A stretch of 64,000 bases of DNA from Deferribacteraceae bacterium UBA6793 (GCA_002452405.1 DKFP01000009.1:222424-286423), one strand, 5' to 3'; numbered from the stretch's first letter, positions 18,272-26,692 are shown. The notes: generated from the letters alone by a model not told the origin. Translations and numbers: made by a program.

Positions 18272-19153
18272 TCAGCCCCAGCGCTGTTTTGTCAGTTCCA
18301 GCCATGCCCGCGCAGCAGGCGGCAGATAGGCTCCATTACGCCACATAAGCGACATCTCCCAGAAAATAGCGGGACTGTCCACAGGTATCAGCATTGTTTT
18401 AGGGTGTTGGTGCTGCTCCGCAATCATCCGCGGCAAAAGAGCAATACCCAGCCTAGCCGCCACAAGCCCGATGATAAACTCTATCTGGCTGGACTGCGCC
18501 GCCACGACAGGCGTAAACCCGCGACTCTTGCAGGCATCCATTATCATAGGGTTCAGGGCAAACCCCTGCGCATACAGTATGAAAGGATACTCTTTTAAAT
18601 CGCTGAAACTTACCCTTTCCCTCACCGCAAGAGGATGTTCCGCCGCAACCAGCAGATCCATAGGCTCGCTACGCACCTGCTGCCACTCCAGTTCATTACC
18701 GTCCACAGGCAGAAGTGACGCTGCAAGGTCAAGCTCACCCACCAGAAGCATCTCTTCAAGCCGTTTGCCGCCATGCTCAACCATCTGTATTTCTACGTTC
18801 GGATATTTCTGACGGAACACTGCGAATATGTCCGCAAAAAGCGTATTACTGCCCAAAAGCGGAAAGCCCATGCGCAGTGTGCCCCGCTCAAGCCCGCGCA
18901 GTTCCTCAAGTTCTGCAAAAATTTGCGTTCCCTGCTCCAGCATGGCGACACCCCGCCTGAAAACCAGCTCACCAGCCTGCGTAAGCCGCACGCCATGCCC
19001 TATCCTGTCCAGAAGCGACACTCCAAGCTCATCCTCAAGCTGTTTCACAGCCTTGCTGACTGTTGACTGGGTTGCATAAACGGTCTTCGCCGCGTTCGAA
19101 AAACCGTCCTGACGCACAACCTCCACAAAAGCCCGTATATTCCTTAGCTCCAT
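18272..19153 (-). CDS. LysR-family transcriptional regulator, CidR-like by context
   Basis: 293 residues, typical LysR size. The N-terminal winged helix covers about 1-60 (VRQDGFSNAAKTVYATQSTVSKAVKQLEDELG) and a periplasmic-binding-like effector domain follows (about 90-290). It is transcribed away from the cidA/cidB pair across a 101-bp gap holding a perfect dyad, the usual layout for a LysR activator and its target. CidR in Gram-positive bacteria responds to acetate or pyruvate overflow; whether this one does is inference. Confidence 0.88.
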   Translation of the reverse strand: MELRNIRAFVEVVRQDGFSNAAKTVYATQSTVSKAVKQLEDELGVSLLDRIGHGVRLTQAGELVFRRGVAMLEQGTQIFAELEELRGLERGTLRMGFPLLGSNTLFADIFAVFRQKYPNVEIQMVEHGGKRLEEMLLVGELDLAASLLPVDGNELEWQQVRSEPMDLLVAAEHPLAVRERVSFSDLKEYPFILYAQGFALNPMIMDACKSRGFTPVVAAQSSQIEFIIGLVAARLGIALLPRMIAEQHQHPKTMLIPVDSPAIFWEMSLMWRNGAYLPPAARAWLELTKQRWG

Positions 19154-19173
19154 ATTTATTCCTTTTACGACTT

Positions 19174-19191
19174 AATTATATTCTTATAATT
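19174..19191. promoter_or_regulatory. Candidate LysR operator
   Basis: Perfect inverted repeat AATTATA-TTCT-TATAATT between the divergent LysR and cidA genes. It contains a T-N11-A core, and is bordered by a direct repeat TTTTACGA (19163-19170 and 19194-19201). Confidence 0.5.
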
Positions 19192-19254
19192 CATTTTACG
19201 AATAATACTTGCAAGCCTATATTTCAAGGATAGAGAAAATAATGAGGTAAAAAC

Positions 19255-19668
19255 ATGCTGAGAACTGGTTCTGTGATATTCAGGAGACATTGCCGGACAA
19301 ACGTTTTCACCCAGATAGGTCTTATAATGCTCTTCTGGCTGATTGGCGATGCCGCGGCAAAGGCTACGGGCGTCAATATTCCCGGAAGCATCATAGGATT
19401 GTTTCTGATAGTTGCTCTTCTGGCGACGAAGAAACTGAGTGTGCGCAGTGTAAGGCTCGGAGCCAGATGGTTTCTGGGCGAAATGCTCCTGTTCTTTGTG
19501 CCTGCTGTGCTGGTGGTTCTCGACCATCCGGAGCTGTTCGGAATACTGGGGCTTAAAATCTTCGCGGTGATACTCCTGAGCACGGCGGTGGTTATGACGG
19601 CAACGGCTGTTTTTGTGGATTTATGCAGCCGATACGCCGAGAGGGGGATGAAGTATGAACGTTTTTAG
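19255..19668 (+). CDS. cidA: CidA/LrgA-family holin-like membrane protein
   Basis: 137 residues with four hydrophobic segments (QIGLIMLFWLIGDA, IPGSIIGLFLIVALLAT, LGEMLLFFVPAVLVVL, KIFAVILLSTAVVMTATAV). The N-P/I-P-G-S-I-x-G-L motif (VNIPGSIIGLFLIV) identifies the LrgA/CidA family. Members form oligomers in the inner membrane; they have been linked to murein hydrolase control and to pyruvate or metabolite transport. AGG lies 8 nt before the ATG. The next gene overlaps its end by 14 nt. Confidence 0.88.
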   Translation: MLRTGSVIFRRHCRTNVFTQIGLIMLFWLIGDAAAKATGVNIPGSIIGLFLIVALLATKKLSVRSVRLGARWFLGEMLLFFVPAVLVVLDHPELFGILGLKIFAVILLSTAVVMTATAVFVDLCSRYAERGMKYERF

Positions 19669-20341
19669 TGTGATATTCTGGTCGGCGCTGACCATAGGGC
19701 TTTATTATGCAGGAAAGCGATTCGGCAGAAGATTTCCCGCATGGTGGTCTTCGCCACTTATGACTGCGCCTCTGCTGCTCATAGCAATAGCCGTTACCTT
19801 CCACGTTTCATACAAAGAGTACATAAGCGGCACACGCTGGATGATAACCATGCTGGCTCCTGCAACGGTTGCATTTGCGATACCCATATATGAACAGAGA
19901 GCGCTGATAAAGAAGCACTGGCTGCTACTTCTCGGCGGTGTTGTCGTCGGGAGCGTCACAGCGATGGTCTCAAGCTGGTTTCTGGCGGAGCTTCTCGGAC
20001 TGAACGACCAGCTTAGGCTCAGTCTGCTCCCCCGCTCTCTCAGTACGCCATTCGCTCTGATAGTATCCGGCGAAATAGGCGGCACTCCGGGCTTGACCGC
20101 CGTTTTTGTGATAATCACCGGACTGTTCGGCGCGACCCTTGGCGAAATCCTGCTGAAATCCCTACCGCTTCAGTCTGCGATAGCCAAGGGCAGTCTGTTC
20201 GGAATGGGTGCTCACGCAGTCGGCACTGCAAAGGCACACAGCATCAGCAGTGAGATAGGAGCTGTTTCCGGTCTTATAATGGTTCTTGTGGGCGCAGTGA
20301 ACGTACTTGCGGCACCATTGATAGAGGCGTTTCTCCGCTAA
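19655..20341 (+). CDS. cidB: CidB/LrgB-family membrane protein
   Basis: 228 residues, seven or so hydrophobic helices. The LrgB signatures SVTTP-like SLSTPFALIVSGEIGG, GLTAVFVIITGLFGATLGE and GMGAHAVGTAKA are present; the family name LrgB/CidB is secure. It works with the CidA-like partner encoded upstream, probably as one inner-membrane complex. Confidence 0.9.
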   Translation: MNVFSVIFWSALTIGLYYAGKRFGRRFPAWWSSPLMTAPLLLIAIAVTFHVSYKEYISGTRWMITMLAPATVAFAIPIYEQRALIKKHWLLLLGGVVVGSVTAMVSSWFLAELLGLNDQLRLSLLPRSLSTPFALIVSGEIGGTPGLTAVFVIITGLFGATLGEILLKSLPLQSAIAKGSLFGMGAHAVGTAKAHSISSEIGAVSGLIMVLVGAVNVLAAPLIEAFLR

Positions 20342-20350
20342 ATATGATTT

Positions 20351-20366
20351 TGTACATTTTCGTACA
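20351..20366. promoter_or_regulatory. Upstream activator site, AnfA/VnfA type
   Basis: TGTAC-ATTTTC-GTACA, a perfect dyad matching the GTAC-N6-GTAC consensus for VnfA and AnfA-type activators. It lies about 175 bp upstream of the -24/-12 promoter. A further GTAC half-site is at 20382-20385. Confidence 0.75.
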
Positions 20367-20433
20367 CAAAAACACGGAAATGTACGTAAATGAAATAAAT
20401 ATTACAATAAAACACTTCTATACCCATCTATTC

Positions 20434-20449
20434 TGTAACAAACATTACA
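20434..20449. promoter_or_regulatory. Second, degenerate activator dyad
   Basis: TGTAA-CAAACA-TTACA has the same arm length and 6-bp spacer as the GTAC dyad 83 bp upstream, with one changed base per arm. It is 84 bp before the -24/-12 promoter. Confidence 0.5.
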
Positions 20450-20532
20450 ATTTTTAATATTTCTCAAATCATTGCCTTGCAGCATAAAAGCGTTATTGCG
20501 GACAAAAACGCTCCTGTTGGATGTGACATAAA

Positions 20533-20548
20533 TGGCACGGATGGTGCT
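20533..20548 (+). promoter_or_regulatory. Sigma-54 (-24/-12) promoter of the anf operon
   Basis: TGGCACG-GATG-GTGCT: exact -24 block and GC doublet at -12 (consensus TGGCACG-N4-TTGCA). It lies 71 bp before anfH and fits activation by the AnfA-like protein encoded at 27548-29173. The 277-bp region upstream of anfH holds this, the two dyads and no gene. Confidence 0.8.
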
Positions 20549-20618
20549 TTTTATAGCTGCGTAAGACATAAAGCCGAGGACAAATTACAAATCGGTAAAA
20601 AAATCAAAGGAGACGGCA

Positions 20619-21446
20619 ATGAGCAGAAAAATTGCATTCTACGGAAAAGGCGGAATCGGTAAATCCACAACTCAGCAAAACACGGCTGCGGCTATGGCGC
20701 ATTTCTACGGCAAAAAGGTTTTCATCCACGGATGCGACCCTAAAGCTGATTCTACAAGACTTATCCTCGGCGGTATGCCTCAGGACACACTGATGGACCT
20801 TCTGCGCGACATAGGCGAAGATAAGATAACTGTTGATAACGTTGTAAGATCAGGATTTCAAGGCATCCGCTGCGTTGAGTCCGGCGGTCCCGAACCCGGC
20901 GTGGGCTGTGCAGGCAGAGGCGTTATCACCGCTATTGACCTTATGGAAGAGCTCGGCGCATACACCGACGACCTTGATTTCGTATACTTCGACGTTCTGG
21001 GTGACGTTGTGTGCGGCGGTTTCGCAATGCCCATCCGCGACGGAAAAGCCGAAGAGGTATACATCGTCTGCTCCGGCGAAATGATGGCAATCTACGCTGC
21101 AAACAACATTGCGAAAGGTCTTCTGAAATATGCAGAACAGTCAGGCGTTCGTCTTGGCGGCATCATATGCAACAGCCGTAAAGTTGATGGCGAGCTTGAC
21201 CTTATGAGAGAGTTCACAGAAGCCCTCGGCACACAGATGATACACTTCGTACCCAGAGATAACATGGTTCAAAAAGCGGAGTTCAACAAAAAATCAGTGG
21301 TTGAGTTCGATGCAGAGTGCAATCAGGCAAAAGAATACGCCGCACTCGCCAAAAAAATCATCGAAAACGAAATGTTTGTAATCCCTACGCCCCTGCCCAT
21401 GAGCGAACTTGAGTTGATGGTGGCAAAATACGGTCTCATAGATTAA
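20619..21446 (+). CDS. anfH: Nitrogenase iron protein (dinitrogenase reductase) AnfH
   Basis: 275 residues. ATP-dependent electron donor to the dinitrogenase. P-loop GKGGIGKSTT at 10-18; the bridging [4Fe-4S] cluster ligands are C97 (GVGCAGRGVIT) and C132 (DVVCGGFAMP). Arg100 next to C97 is the residue ADP-ribosylated by DraT in other diazotrophs, relevant because draT lies in this locus. GGAGA precedes the ATG. It is the first gene of the sigma-54-driven anf operon. Confidence 0.96.
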   Translation: MSRKIAFYGKGGIGKSTTQQNTAAAMAHFYGKKVFIHGCDPKADSTRLILGGMPQDTLMDLLRDIGEDKITVDNVVRSGFQGIRCVESGGPEPGVGCAGRGVITAIDLMEELGAYTDDLDFVYFDVLGDVVCGGFAMPIRDGKAEEVYIVCSGEMMAIYAANNIAKGLLKYAEQSGVRLGGIICNSRKVDGELDLMREFTEALGTQMIHFVPRDNMVQKAEFNKKSVVEFDAECNQAKEYAALAKKIIENEMFVIPTPLPMSELELMVAKYGLID

Positions 21447-21458
21447 GGGAGGTTGAAC

Positions 21459-23027
21459 ATGCCTTATCATACGTTTAAATGCAGCGAAATGCTGCCGGAC
21501 AGAGAGAAACACGCAGTTATAAAAGGACCGGGTGAAGACATAACTTCCGCTCTGCCGCTGGGCAACCTGAACACCGTACCCGGCACCATCACAGAGAGAG
21601 GCTGCGCATACTGCGGCGCTAAACACGTTATCGGAACACCCATGAAGGACGTTATCCACATGAGCCACGGACCCATGGGCTGCACATACGACACGTGGCA
21701 GACAAAAAGGTATATCAGCGACAACGACAACTTCCAGCTTAAATACACCTTTGCCACCGATATGAAAGAGAAACACGTTGTCTTCGGCGCGGAAAAGATG
21801 CTGAAACAGAACATCCACGAAGCCTTCGACGCCTTTCCCGAAATCAACCGGATGACGCTGTATCAGACATGCGCCTCCGCACTGATAGGCGACGACATGG
21901 ATGCCATCGCGAAACAGATCATGAAAGAACGTCCCGGTGTTGACATCTTTGTCTGCAACGCCCCCGGTTTCGGCGGCACAAGCCAGACAGGCGGTCACCA
22001 CAAAATCAACATCGCATGGATAAACAACAAGGTCGGCACGGTTGAACCGGAGATAAAGAGCAAATACACCATCAACTACGTCGGCGATTACAACATTCAG
22101 GGCGACTGCGAGATAATGACCGACTATTTCAACAGGATGGGCATACAGGTCATCTCCATGTTCACAGGTAACGGCTCATACGACGATCTGCGTGCGATGC
22201 ACAGAGCCGACCTGAACGTTCTGGAGTGCGCACGCTCCGCTGAATATATCTGCAACGAACTACGCACCCGCTACGGCACACCCCGTCTTGATATTGACGG
22301 TTTCGGGTTTGACCTTCTCGCGGAATCGCTTATGAAGGTGGCAATGTTCTTCGGCGACGACTGCGTTGAAAAAGCAAAAGCCATCATAGACGAAGAGGTT
22401 GCCAGATGGAAACCTGAACTGGACTGGTACGCAAAACGCCTTAAAGGTAAAAAGATATGCCTCTGGCCCGGCGGTTCAAAACTTTGGCACTGGGCACACG
22501 TTATCGAAGAGGAGATGGGCGTTAAGGTCGTTTCAGTCTATTCAAAATTCGGACATCAGGGCGACTTTGAAAAAGGTATCGCAAGATGCTCCGAAGGCGC
22601 ACTGGCAATAGATGACCCCAACGAGCTTGAAGCTCTTGAGGCTATGGAGATGCTGAAACCCGACTGCATCCTCACCGGAATGAGACCCGGCGAAGTTGCA
22701 AAAAAGATACGCATCCCCTATCTGAACATCCACGCCTATCACAACGGACCCTACAAAGGTTTCGAAGGCTGGGTGAGGCTCGCGCGCGACCTTTACAACG
22801 CCATCTATTCCCCTGTCATGAACCTTGCCGCCATAGACATAAGCAAGGACGACTTTGAAACTGACAAAGGCTTCATGACCCGCACGATGCTTTCAGACCC
22901 CGGCGTGCCGAGAGAAGAACTGCACACCGAGAATATGTACACAGGCAAGATGGACATCGTAACCCACCTTAGGGACAAAACATATGACTTCCCTGCGCCC
23001 GAACCTAAAGCTGATGCGGCTGTTTGA
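21459..23027 (+). CDS. anfD: Iron-only nitrogenase alpha subunit AnfD
   Basis: 522 residues, binding FeFe-cofactor and sharing the P-cluster with AnfK. P-cluster cysteines: C49 (ERGCAYCGAKH), C75 (PMGCTYDTW) and the Cys in YQTCASALIGDD. The cofactor Cys lies in NVLECARSAEYIC and the cofactor His in NIHAYHNGPYKG. ERGCAYCGAKHVIGTPMKD and the presence of a delta-subunit gene directly downstream mark it as an alternative nitrogenase, and overall similarity favours the Fe-only (Anf) type over Vnf. The start at 21459 (MPYHTF) has GGGAGG 6 nt upstream; an upstream in-frame TTG is less likely. It is 12 nt after anfH. Confidence 0.95.
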   Translation: MPYHTFKCSEMLPDREKHAVIKGPGEDITSALPLGNLNTVPGTITERGCAYCGAKHVIGTPMKDVIHMSHGPMGCTYDTWQTKRYISDNDNFQLKYTFATDMKEKHVVFGAEKMLKQNIHEAFDAFPEINRMTLYQTCASALIGDDMDAIAKQIMKERPGVDIFVCNAPGFGGTSQTGGHHKINIAWINNKVGTVEPEIKSKYTINYVGDYNIQGDCEIMTDYFNRMGIQVISMFTGNGSYDDLRAMHRADLNVLECARSAEYICNELRTRYGTPRLDIDGFGFDLLAESLMKVAMFFGDDCVEKAKAIIDEEVARWKPELDWYAKRLKGKKICLWPGGSKLWHWAHVIEEEMGVKVVSVYSKFGHQGDFEKGIARCSEGALAIDDPNELEALEAMEMLKPDCILTGMRPGEVAKKIRIPYLNIHAYHNGPYKGFEGWVRLARDLYNAIYSPVMNLAAIDISKDDFETDKGFMTRTMLSDPGVPREELHTENMYTGKMDIVTHLRDKTYDFPAPEPKADAAV

Positions 23028-23037
23028 GGAGAACGAC

Positions 23038-23382
23038 ATGGAAATGAAAGAGAGAATAGCCATTCTTGAAAACTATATAATGCAGAGATGCCTCTGGCAG
23101 TTCCACTCAAGAGCGTGGGACAGGGAAAACCAGAACAACGGCATTCTCGGCATTACAAAAACGATGCTTCTGGGCGAAGAGCCGGATCTCAGCACACCGG
23201 AGCTGAAATGCTACTGGGTGGATGCAAAATGCCTTGTGGACGGTTTTAAAACCAAGTTTCCATGGGTAAATGAGATGAACAAAGAGGACATCGCAGCGAT
23301 GATGGACGGTCTGAAAGAGCGCATCGACTATGTGACCATCCACGGCTCGCTGAACGAAGAACTTACGGTAAAACTGTACTGA
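23038..23382 (+). CDS. anfG: Iron-only nitrogenase delta subunit AnfG
   Basis: 114 residues from the ATG at 23038, which has GAGGAG 6 nt upstream; the longer open frame from 22984 overlaps anfD and is not used. Residues 5-40 (ERIAILENYIMQRCLWQFHSR, quoted in part) and TKTMLLGE-like ITKTMLLGEEP match the delta chain found only in V- and Fe-only nitrogenases. It is somewhat shorter than the roughly 130-residue Azotobacter protein. The delta subunit stabilises the DK complex and helps cofactor insertion. Confidence 0.93.
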   Translation: MEMKERIAILENYIMQRCLWQFHSRAWDRENQNNGILGITKTMLLGEEPDLSTPELKCYWVDAKCLVDGFKTKFPWVNEMNKEDIAAMMDGLKERIDYVTIHGSLNEELTVKLY

Positions 23383-23388
23383 ATCGGT

Positions 23389-23462
23389 GAGACTGCTTCG
23401 TCAGTTTCTCTTCCTCGCAGAGACAGGCGTCATTGCGAGGAGTGCAACGACGCGGCAATCTC
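23389..23462. repeat. Dispersed palindromic-ended repeat, copy 3, inside the anf operon
   Basis: GAGACTGCTTCGTCAG...CTCGCAGAGACAGGCG...ATTGCGAGGAGTGCAACGACGCGGCAATCTC. It fills the 101-bp gap between anfG and anfK, where related operons have a short gap, and can fold into a hairpin in the mRNA. Confidence 0.8.
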
Positions 23463-23483
23463 ATCAGTAATTAGGAGCTAATT

Positions 23484-24875
23484 ATGTCATGTGAAGTAAA
23501 AAGTAAAGAACGTGCCGGAATCATAAACCCTATGGTCACATGCCAGCCGGCAGGCGCGCAATACGCCAGCATAGGTATAGAGGACTGTACGGCAATCGTC
23601 CACGGCGGTCAGGGCTGCGTTATGTTCGTCCGTCTGCTGTTTTCACAGCACCTCAACGAAAACTTTGACATCGCATCCTCATCACTCCACGAAGACGCTG
23701 CGGTTCTCGGCGCGGTACACCGTGTCGAAGGAGCTGTTGACGTTCTTCTTGAGCGCTATCCCCATGTCAAGGTAGTGCCCATCATCACCACATGCTCAAC
23801 AGAGATCATTGGTGACGACGTTGAAGGCGTTGTCAGAAAACTGAAAAAAGGTCTTCTGGCAACAAAATACGCGGACAGAGAAGTTCATCTCATCCCCGTA
23901 CATACGCCCAGCTTCAAGGGTTCCCAGACTTCCGGCTATGACGCTGCCGTGACAGCCTTTGTTAAGCATTTCGCAACAAAGACAGAAGAGTGCAACGGCA
24001 AGCTGAACCTCATCACAGGCTGGGTTGACCCCGGCGATGTGAAGGAGCTGAAACACCTACTGAAGATGATGGATGTGGATGCCACCGTCCTTTTCGAGAT
24101 AGAGAATTTCGACTCTCCCCTTATGCCCGACAAGAGCGCTGTCTCCCACGGCACAACAACGATTGAAGACCTTCAGGGCACTGCAAACGCCATAGGCACA
24201 ATAGCCCTTAACAAATATGAAGGCGGCAAGGCGGGTGAATACCTCCGCGACAAATTTCAGGTTCCGTGCGTGGTGGGTCCCACCCCCATCGGTATCAGAA
24301 ACACCGACACTTTCCTTAAAAACGTTTCAAAAATGACAGGCAAGCCCATCCCCGAATCCCTTGTCCGCGAACGCGGAAAGGCTATCGATGCGCTTCAGGA
24401 TCTGGCACACATGTTCTTTGCCGACAAAAAAGTGGCTATATACGGACATCCGGATCTCGCCATCGGTCTTGCGGAGTTCTGCCTCGACCTGTCCATGAAA
24501 CCCGTTCTTGTCCTGATAGGCGACGAGAACCCCAACTATGCCAAAGATCCCAGAATCCTTGCCATCAAGGAACACGCGGAATTTGACATGGAGGTAATCA
24601 CAAACGCCGACCTCTGGGAGCTTGAGGACAGAATTAAAAACAAGGGGCTTGAGGTTGACCTCATTCTTGGTCACTCAAAAGGACGCTTCATCCCGATAGA
24701 CAACAACATTCCGATGGTAAGAGTGGGCTTCCCCGTATACGACAGAGCCGGATATTACCGCCACCCCAAAGTGGGCTACAACGGCGCGGTATGGCTTGCG
24801 GAAGAGATGGCTAATGTACTTTTCACCGATATGGAGTATAAGAAAGACAGAGAGTGGATCCTCGCCATGTGGTAA
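23484..24875 (+). CDS. anfK: Iron-only nitrogenase beta subunit AnfK
   Basis: 463 residues, the size of AnfK/VnfK and shorter than NifK because the N-terminal extension is missing. P-cluster cysteines lie in MVTCQPAGAQYAS, HGGQGCVMFVR and TTCSTEIIGDD. It forms the core heterotetramer with AnfD. TAGGAG precedes the ATG. Cofactor assembly genes (nifB, E, N, U, S, V) are not in the window, so the enzyme depends on genes elsewhere. Confidence 0.95.
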   Translation: MSCEVKSKERAGIINPMVTCQPAGAQYASIGIEDCTAIVHGGQGCVMFVRLLFSQHLNENFDIASSSLHEDAAVLGAVHRVEGAVDVLLERYPHVKVVPIITTCSTEIIGDDVEGVVRKLKKGLLATKYADREVHLIPVHTPSFKGSQTSGYDAAVTAFVKHFATKTEECNGKLNLITGWVDPGDVKELKHLLKMMDVDATVLFEIENFDSPLMPDKSAVSHGTTTIEDLQGTANAIGTIALNKYEGGKAGEYLRDKFQVPCVVGPTPIGIRNTDTFLKNVSKMTGKPIPESLVRERGKAIDALQDLAHMFFADKKVAIYGHPDLAIGLAEFCLDLSMKPVLVLIGDENPNYAKDPRILAIKEHAEFDMEVITNADLWELEDRIKNKGLEVDLILGHSKGRFIPIDNNIPMVRVGFPVYDRAGYYRHPKVGYNGAVWLAEEMANVLFTDMEYKKDREWILAMW

Positions 24876-24885
24876 GGTTTGCTTC

Positions 24886-24914
24886 GCGGCATCCCTTTTC
24901 ACCTCGGATGCCGC
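24886..24914 (+). terminator. Hairpin between anfK and the flavin-binding-like gene
   Basis: GCGGCATCC and GGATGCCGC form a perfect 9-bp stem with an 11-nt loop, followed by TCTTTAAATA. The T-run is weak, so it may be a partial terminator or an mRNA-stabilising structure that lowers expression of the accessory genes relative to anfHDGK. Confidence 0.55.
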
Positions 24915-24942
24915 TCTTTAAATATACTCAGGAGAAAGAACT

Positions 24943-25422
24943 ATGCACCCCAACCACGGACCTATGAGAAGAAAACAGCGCCAGATAACCGACATGGCGG
25001 AGATTGCAGAAATACTTAAAAAAGGACAGGTGATGAACCTTGCCCTTGCCGACAATAACGTCCCGTTCACCGTTCCTGTTTTCTATGCCTACGACGGCGT
25101 GGCAATCTATTTCCACTCTGCCATGGCAGGCACGAAAATAGAGATGATGAAAAAAAACAGCCTCGTCTGTTTCAGCGTTTCAGTTGACACAGGCTTTGTT
25201 GAAAGTGACAAAGCGTGCGACTTCGAAGCGAAACACAGAACCGTCATCGGTCTGGGCAACGCTGTTTTTGTTGAGGACGAAGCGGAGAAGATAAAGGCGC
25301 TCGATATGATAGTCGCCCTCTTCACCGACAAGAAATTCGAATACCCGAAAAACAACCTTGCGGGAACAGCCGTAATCCGCATTGACATCGATTCCATAAA
25401 GGGTAAAAAACACGGCGTTTAA
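24943..25422 (+). CDS. Pyridoxamine-5'-phosphate-oxidase-like flavin-binding protein
   Basis: 159 residues. The split-barrel fold is suggested by MRRKQRQITDMAEIAEIL, LALADNNVPFTVPVFYAY and IYFHSAMAGTKIEMMKKN, as in NimA/PNPOx-like proteins that bind FMN. VIGLGNAVFVEDEAEK is the usual second half. GGAG precedes the ATG. It lies between anfK and anfO on the same strand; a flavin protein here could supply or protect reducing equivalents, but the role is inference. Alternative: a detoxifying nitro-reductase-like protein. Confidence 0.75.
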   Translation: MHPNHGPMRRKQRQITDMAEIAEILKKGQVMNLALADNNVPFTVPVFYAYDGVAIYFHSAMAGTKIEMMKKNSLVCFSVSVDTGFVESDKACDFEAKHRTVIGLGNAVFVEDEAEKIKALDMIVALFTDKKFEYPKNNLAGTAVIRIDIDSIKGKKHGV

Positions 25423-25434
25423 TACGAGGTGTCT

Positions 25435-26136
25435 ATGCGTCTTGCGGCATATGTGAACTCCGAAAATATCATTACGGGGTTAAAACAGGCAGGAAGCGTT
25501 AAGCTCTATGACAGGGACGAAAAGGACTGGAACGAAATAGCTTATTTCGACATGGATGTGAACGGGGCGGAAGACCTTGAACATCTCCACTCCATTATAA
25601 AAGGTACTGTGGCGCAGTTTGAAAACTGCTCCATCCTCATTGCAGAGGATATGACGGGCGTTATGAACGCCATCCTCGACAGCGTGGGTATAAAGACTTG
25701 GAAATCCGAAGGGAACGTATACGACGTTCTGGACTACGTCGCCGCGGAAGAGGAACGGGAGCTTCTTGAGTCCATGGCGGTTGCGCCGGAACCGGTCTTA
25801 CAGGGAAGCGAATGTGCGGGCAAATTCCACATAAATCTTGTGGAAACGCTTAAAACGTTCACCAAGCTGAACTCAAGGGAGATACTTCTGCCGTTCATGA
25901 TGCGCGGAGGGTATAAAAGCCTTGAGATAATCTGTGAACACGTTCCGCGCTGGCTGGAAAACGACGCAGAGAAACTGAACGTCACCATACACTCTAAAAC
26001 CCTCAGTAAAAACGGGATAAGGGTGGTCGTGGTGCCGAAAGACGGCGGAGCGTCCGCCTGTTCATCATGCGCCCCTTCTGTTCCGCTCAGTTCATGCGGC
26101 GGCGGAAGCAGACGCAAAGGAGGCTGCTGTGGTTGA
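25435..26136 (+). CDS. anfO: Iron-only nitrogenase accessory protein AnfO
   Basis: 233 residues from the ATG at 25435 (GAGG 6 nt upstream). The N-terminus MRLAAYVNSENIITGLKQAG and the segment ENCSILIAEDMTGVMNAIL resemble AnfO proteins encoded downstream of anfK. The C-terminus is a flexible Cys/Gly-rich tail (ACSSCAPS, SSCGGGS, GGCCG) that could bind metal. AnfO is needed for full Fe-only nitrogenase function in Azotobacter; its biochemical role is not known. The next gene starts with GTG inside its last codons. Confidence 0.85.
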   Translation: MRLAAYVNSENIITGLKQAGSVKLYDRDEKDWNEIAYFDMDVNGAEDLEHLHSIIKGTVAQFENCSILIAEDMTGVMNAILDSVGIKTWKSEGNVYDVLDYVAAEEERELLESMAVAPEPVLQGSECAGKFHINLVETLKTFTKLNSREILLPFMMRGGYKSLEIICEHVPRWLENDAEKLNVTIHSKTLSKNGIRVVVVPKDGGASACSSCAPSVPLSSCGGGSRRKGGCCG

Positions 26137-26692
26137 TAACTATTCCAGAGACCATAGGCTCTATTTCGCCTATGGAGCTGATATGCTTGATAAATTCATA
26201 AAAACCAGATGCTTTGCACCGGAATTTGTTGCGGCGGCAAAGCTGACAGGTTTCAGACTCGCCTTCTTCGGCTATTCCCACATATGGGACGGTGCACAGG
26301 AAACTCTTGTGCCCGACGCAAAAGAGGAAGTATGGGGTGCGGTCTACAGAATGTCGTCATACGACGGACAGGAGATGGATGCATATCAGGATGTGAGACT
26401 TGACGGGGCTGGGCAGTATTTCCACTATCCGGTCGTTGTGACAGACGCCGCAGGAAACGAATATTACCCTCTTATGTACCGTAAGAATATACTCGGAGTG
26501 GAAATGCTCGCCTCCAAGCCCTATATGGACATCATGATTGCCGGAGCGGCTGAAAAAGGACTGCCGGAAAACTATATAGAAAGACTTAAAAGCAGAAACA
26601 CCAGAATACCGAAATATGACGTTCCGCTGCCCACAATGCCCAGACGGGTTGAGTGCGCCGGATGCGACGACCTGCTTAAAAAAATAATATGA
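26129..26692 (+). CDS. Gamma-glutamylcyclotransferase-like protein of the anf operon
   Basis: 187 residues with a GTG start, overlapping the anfO stop by 8 nt and preceded by GGAGG. LYFAYGADML matches the substrate-loop Y-G-S-N region of the AIG2/GGCT fold, with A-D in place of S-N; GAVYRMSSYDGQEMDAYQDV contains the Glu expected as catalytic base. The C-terminus adds a Cys pair (VECAGCDD). Enzymes of this fold release 5-oxoproline from gamma-glutamyl compounds. In this operon the substrate may differ; possibly it acts on a cofactor intermediate or glutathione-type thiol. That is inference. Confidence 0.7.
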   Translation: MVDNYSRDHRLYFAYGADMLDKFIKTRCFAPEFVAAAKLTGFRLAFFGYSHIWDGAQETLVPDAKEEVWGAVYRMSSYDGQEMDAYQDVRLDGAGQYFHYPVVVTDAAGNEYYPLMYRKNILGVEMLASKPYMDIMIAGAAEKGLPENYIERLKSRNTRIPKYDVPLPTMPRRVECAGCDDLLKKII

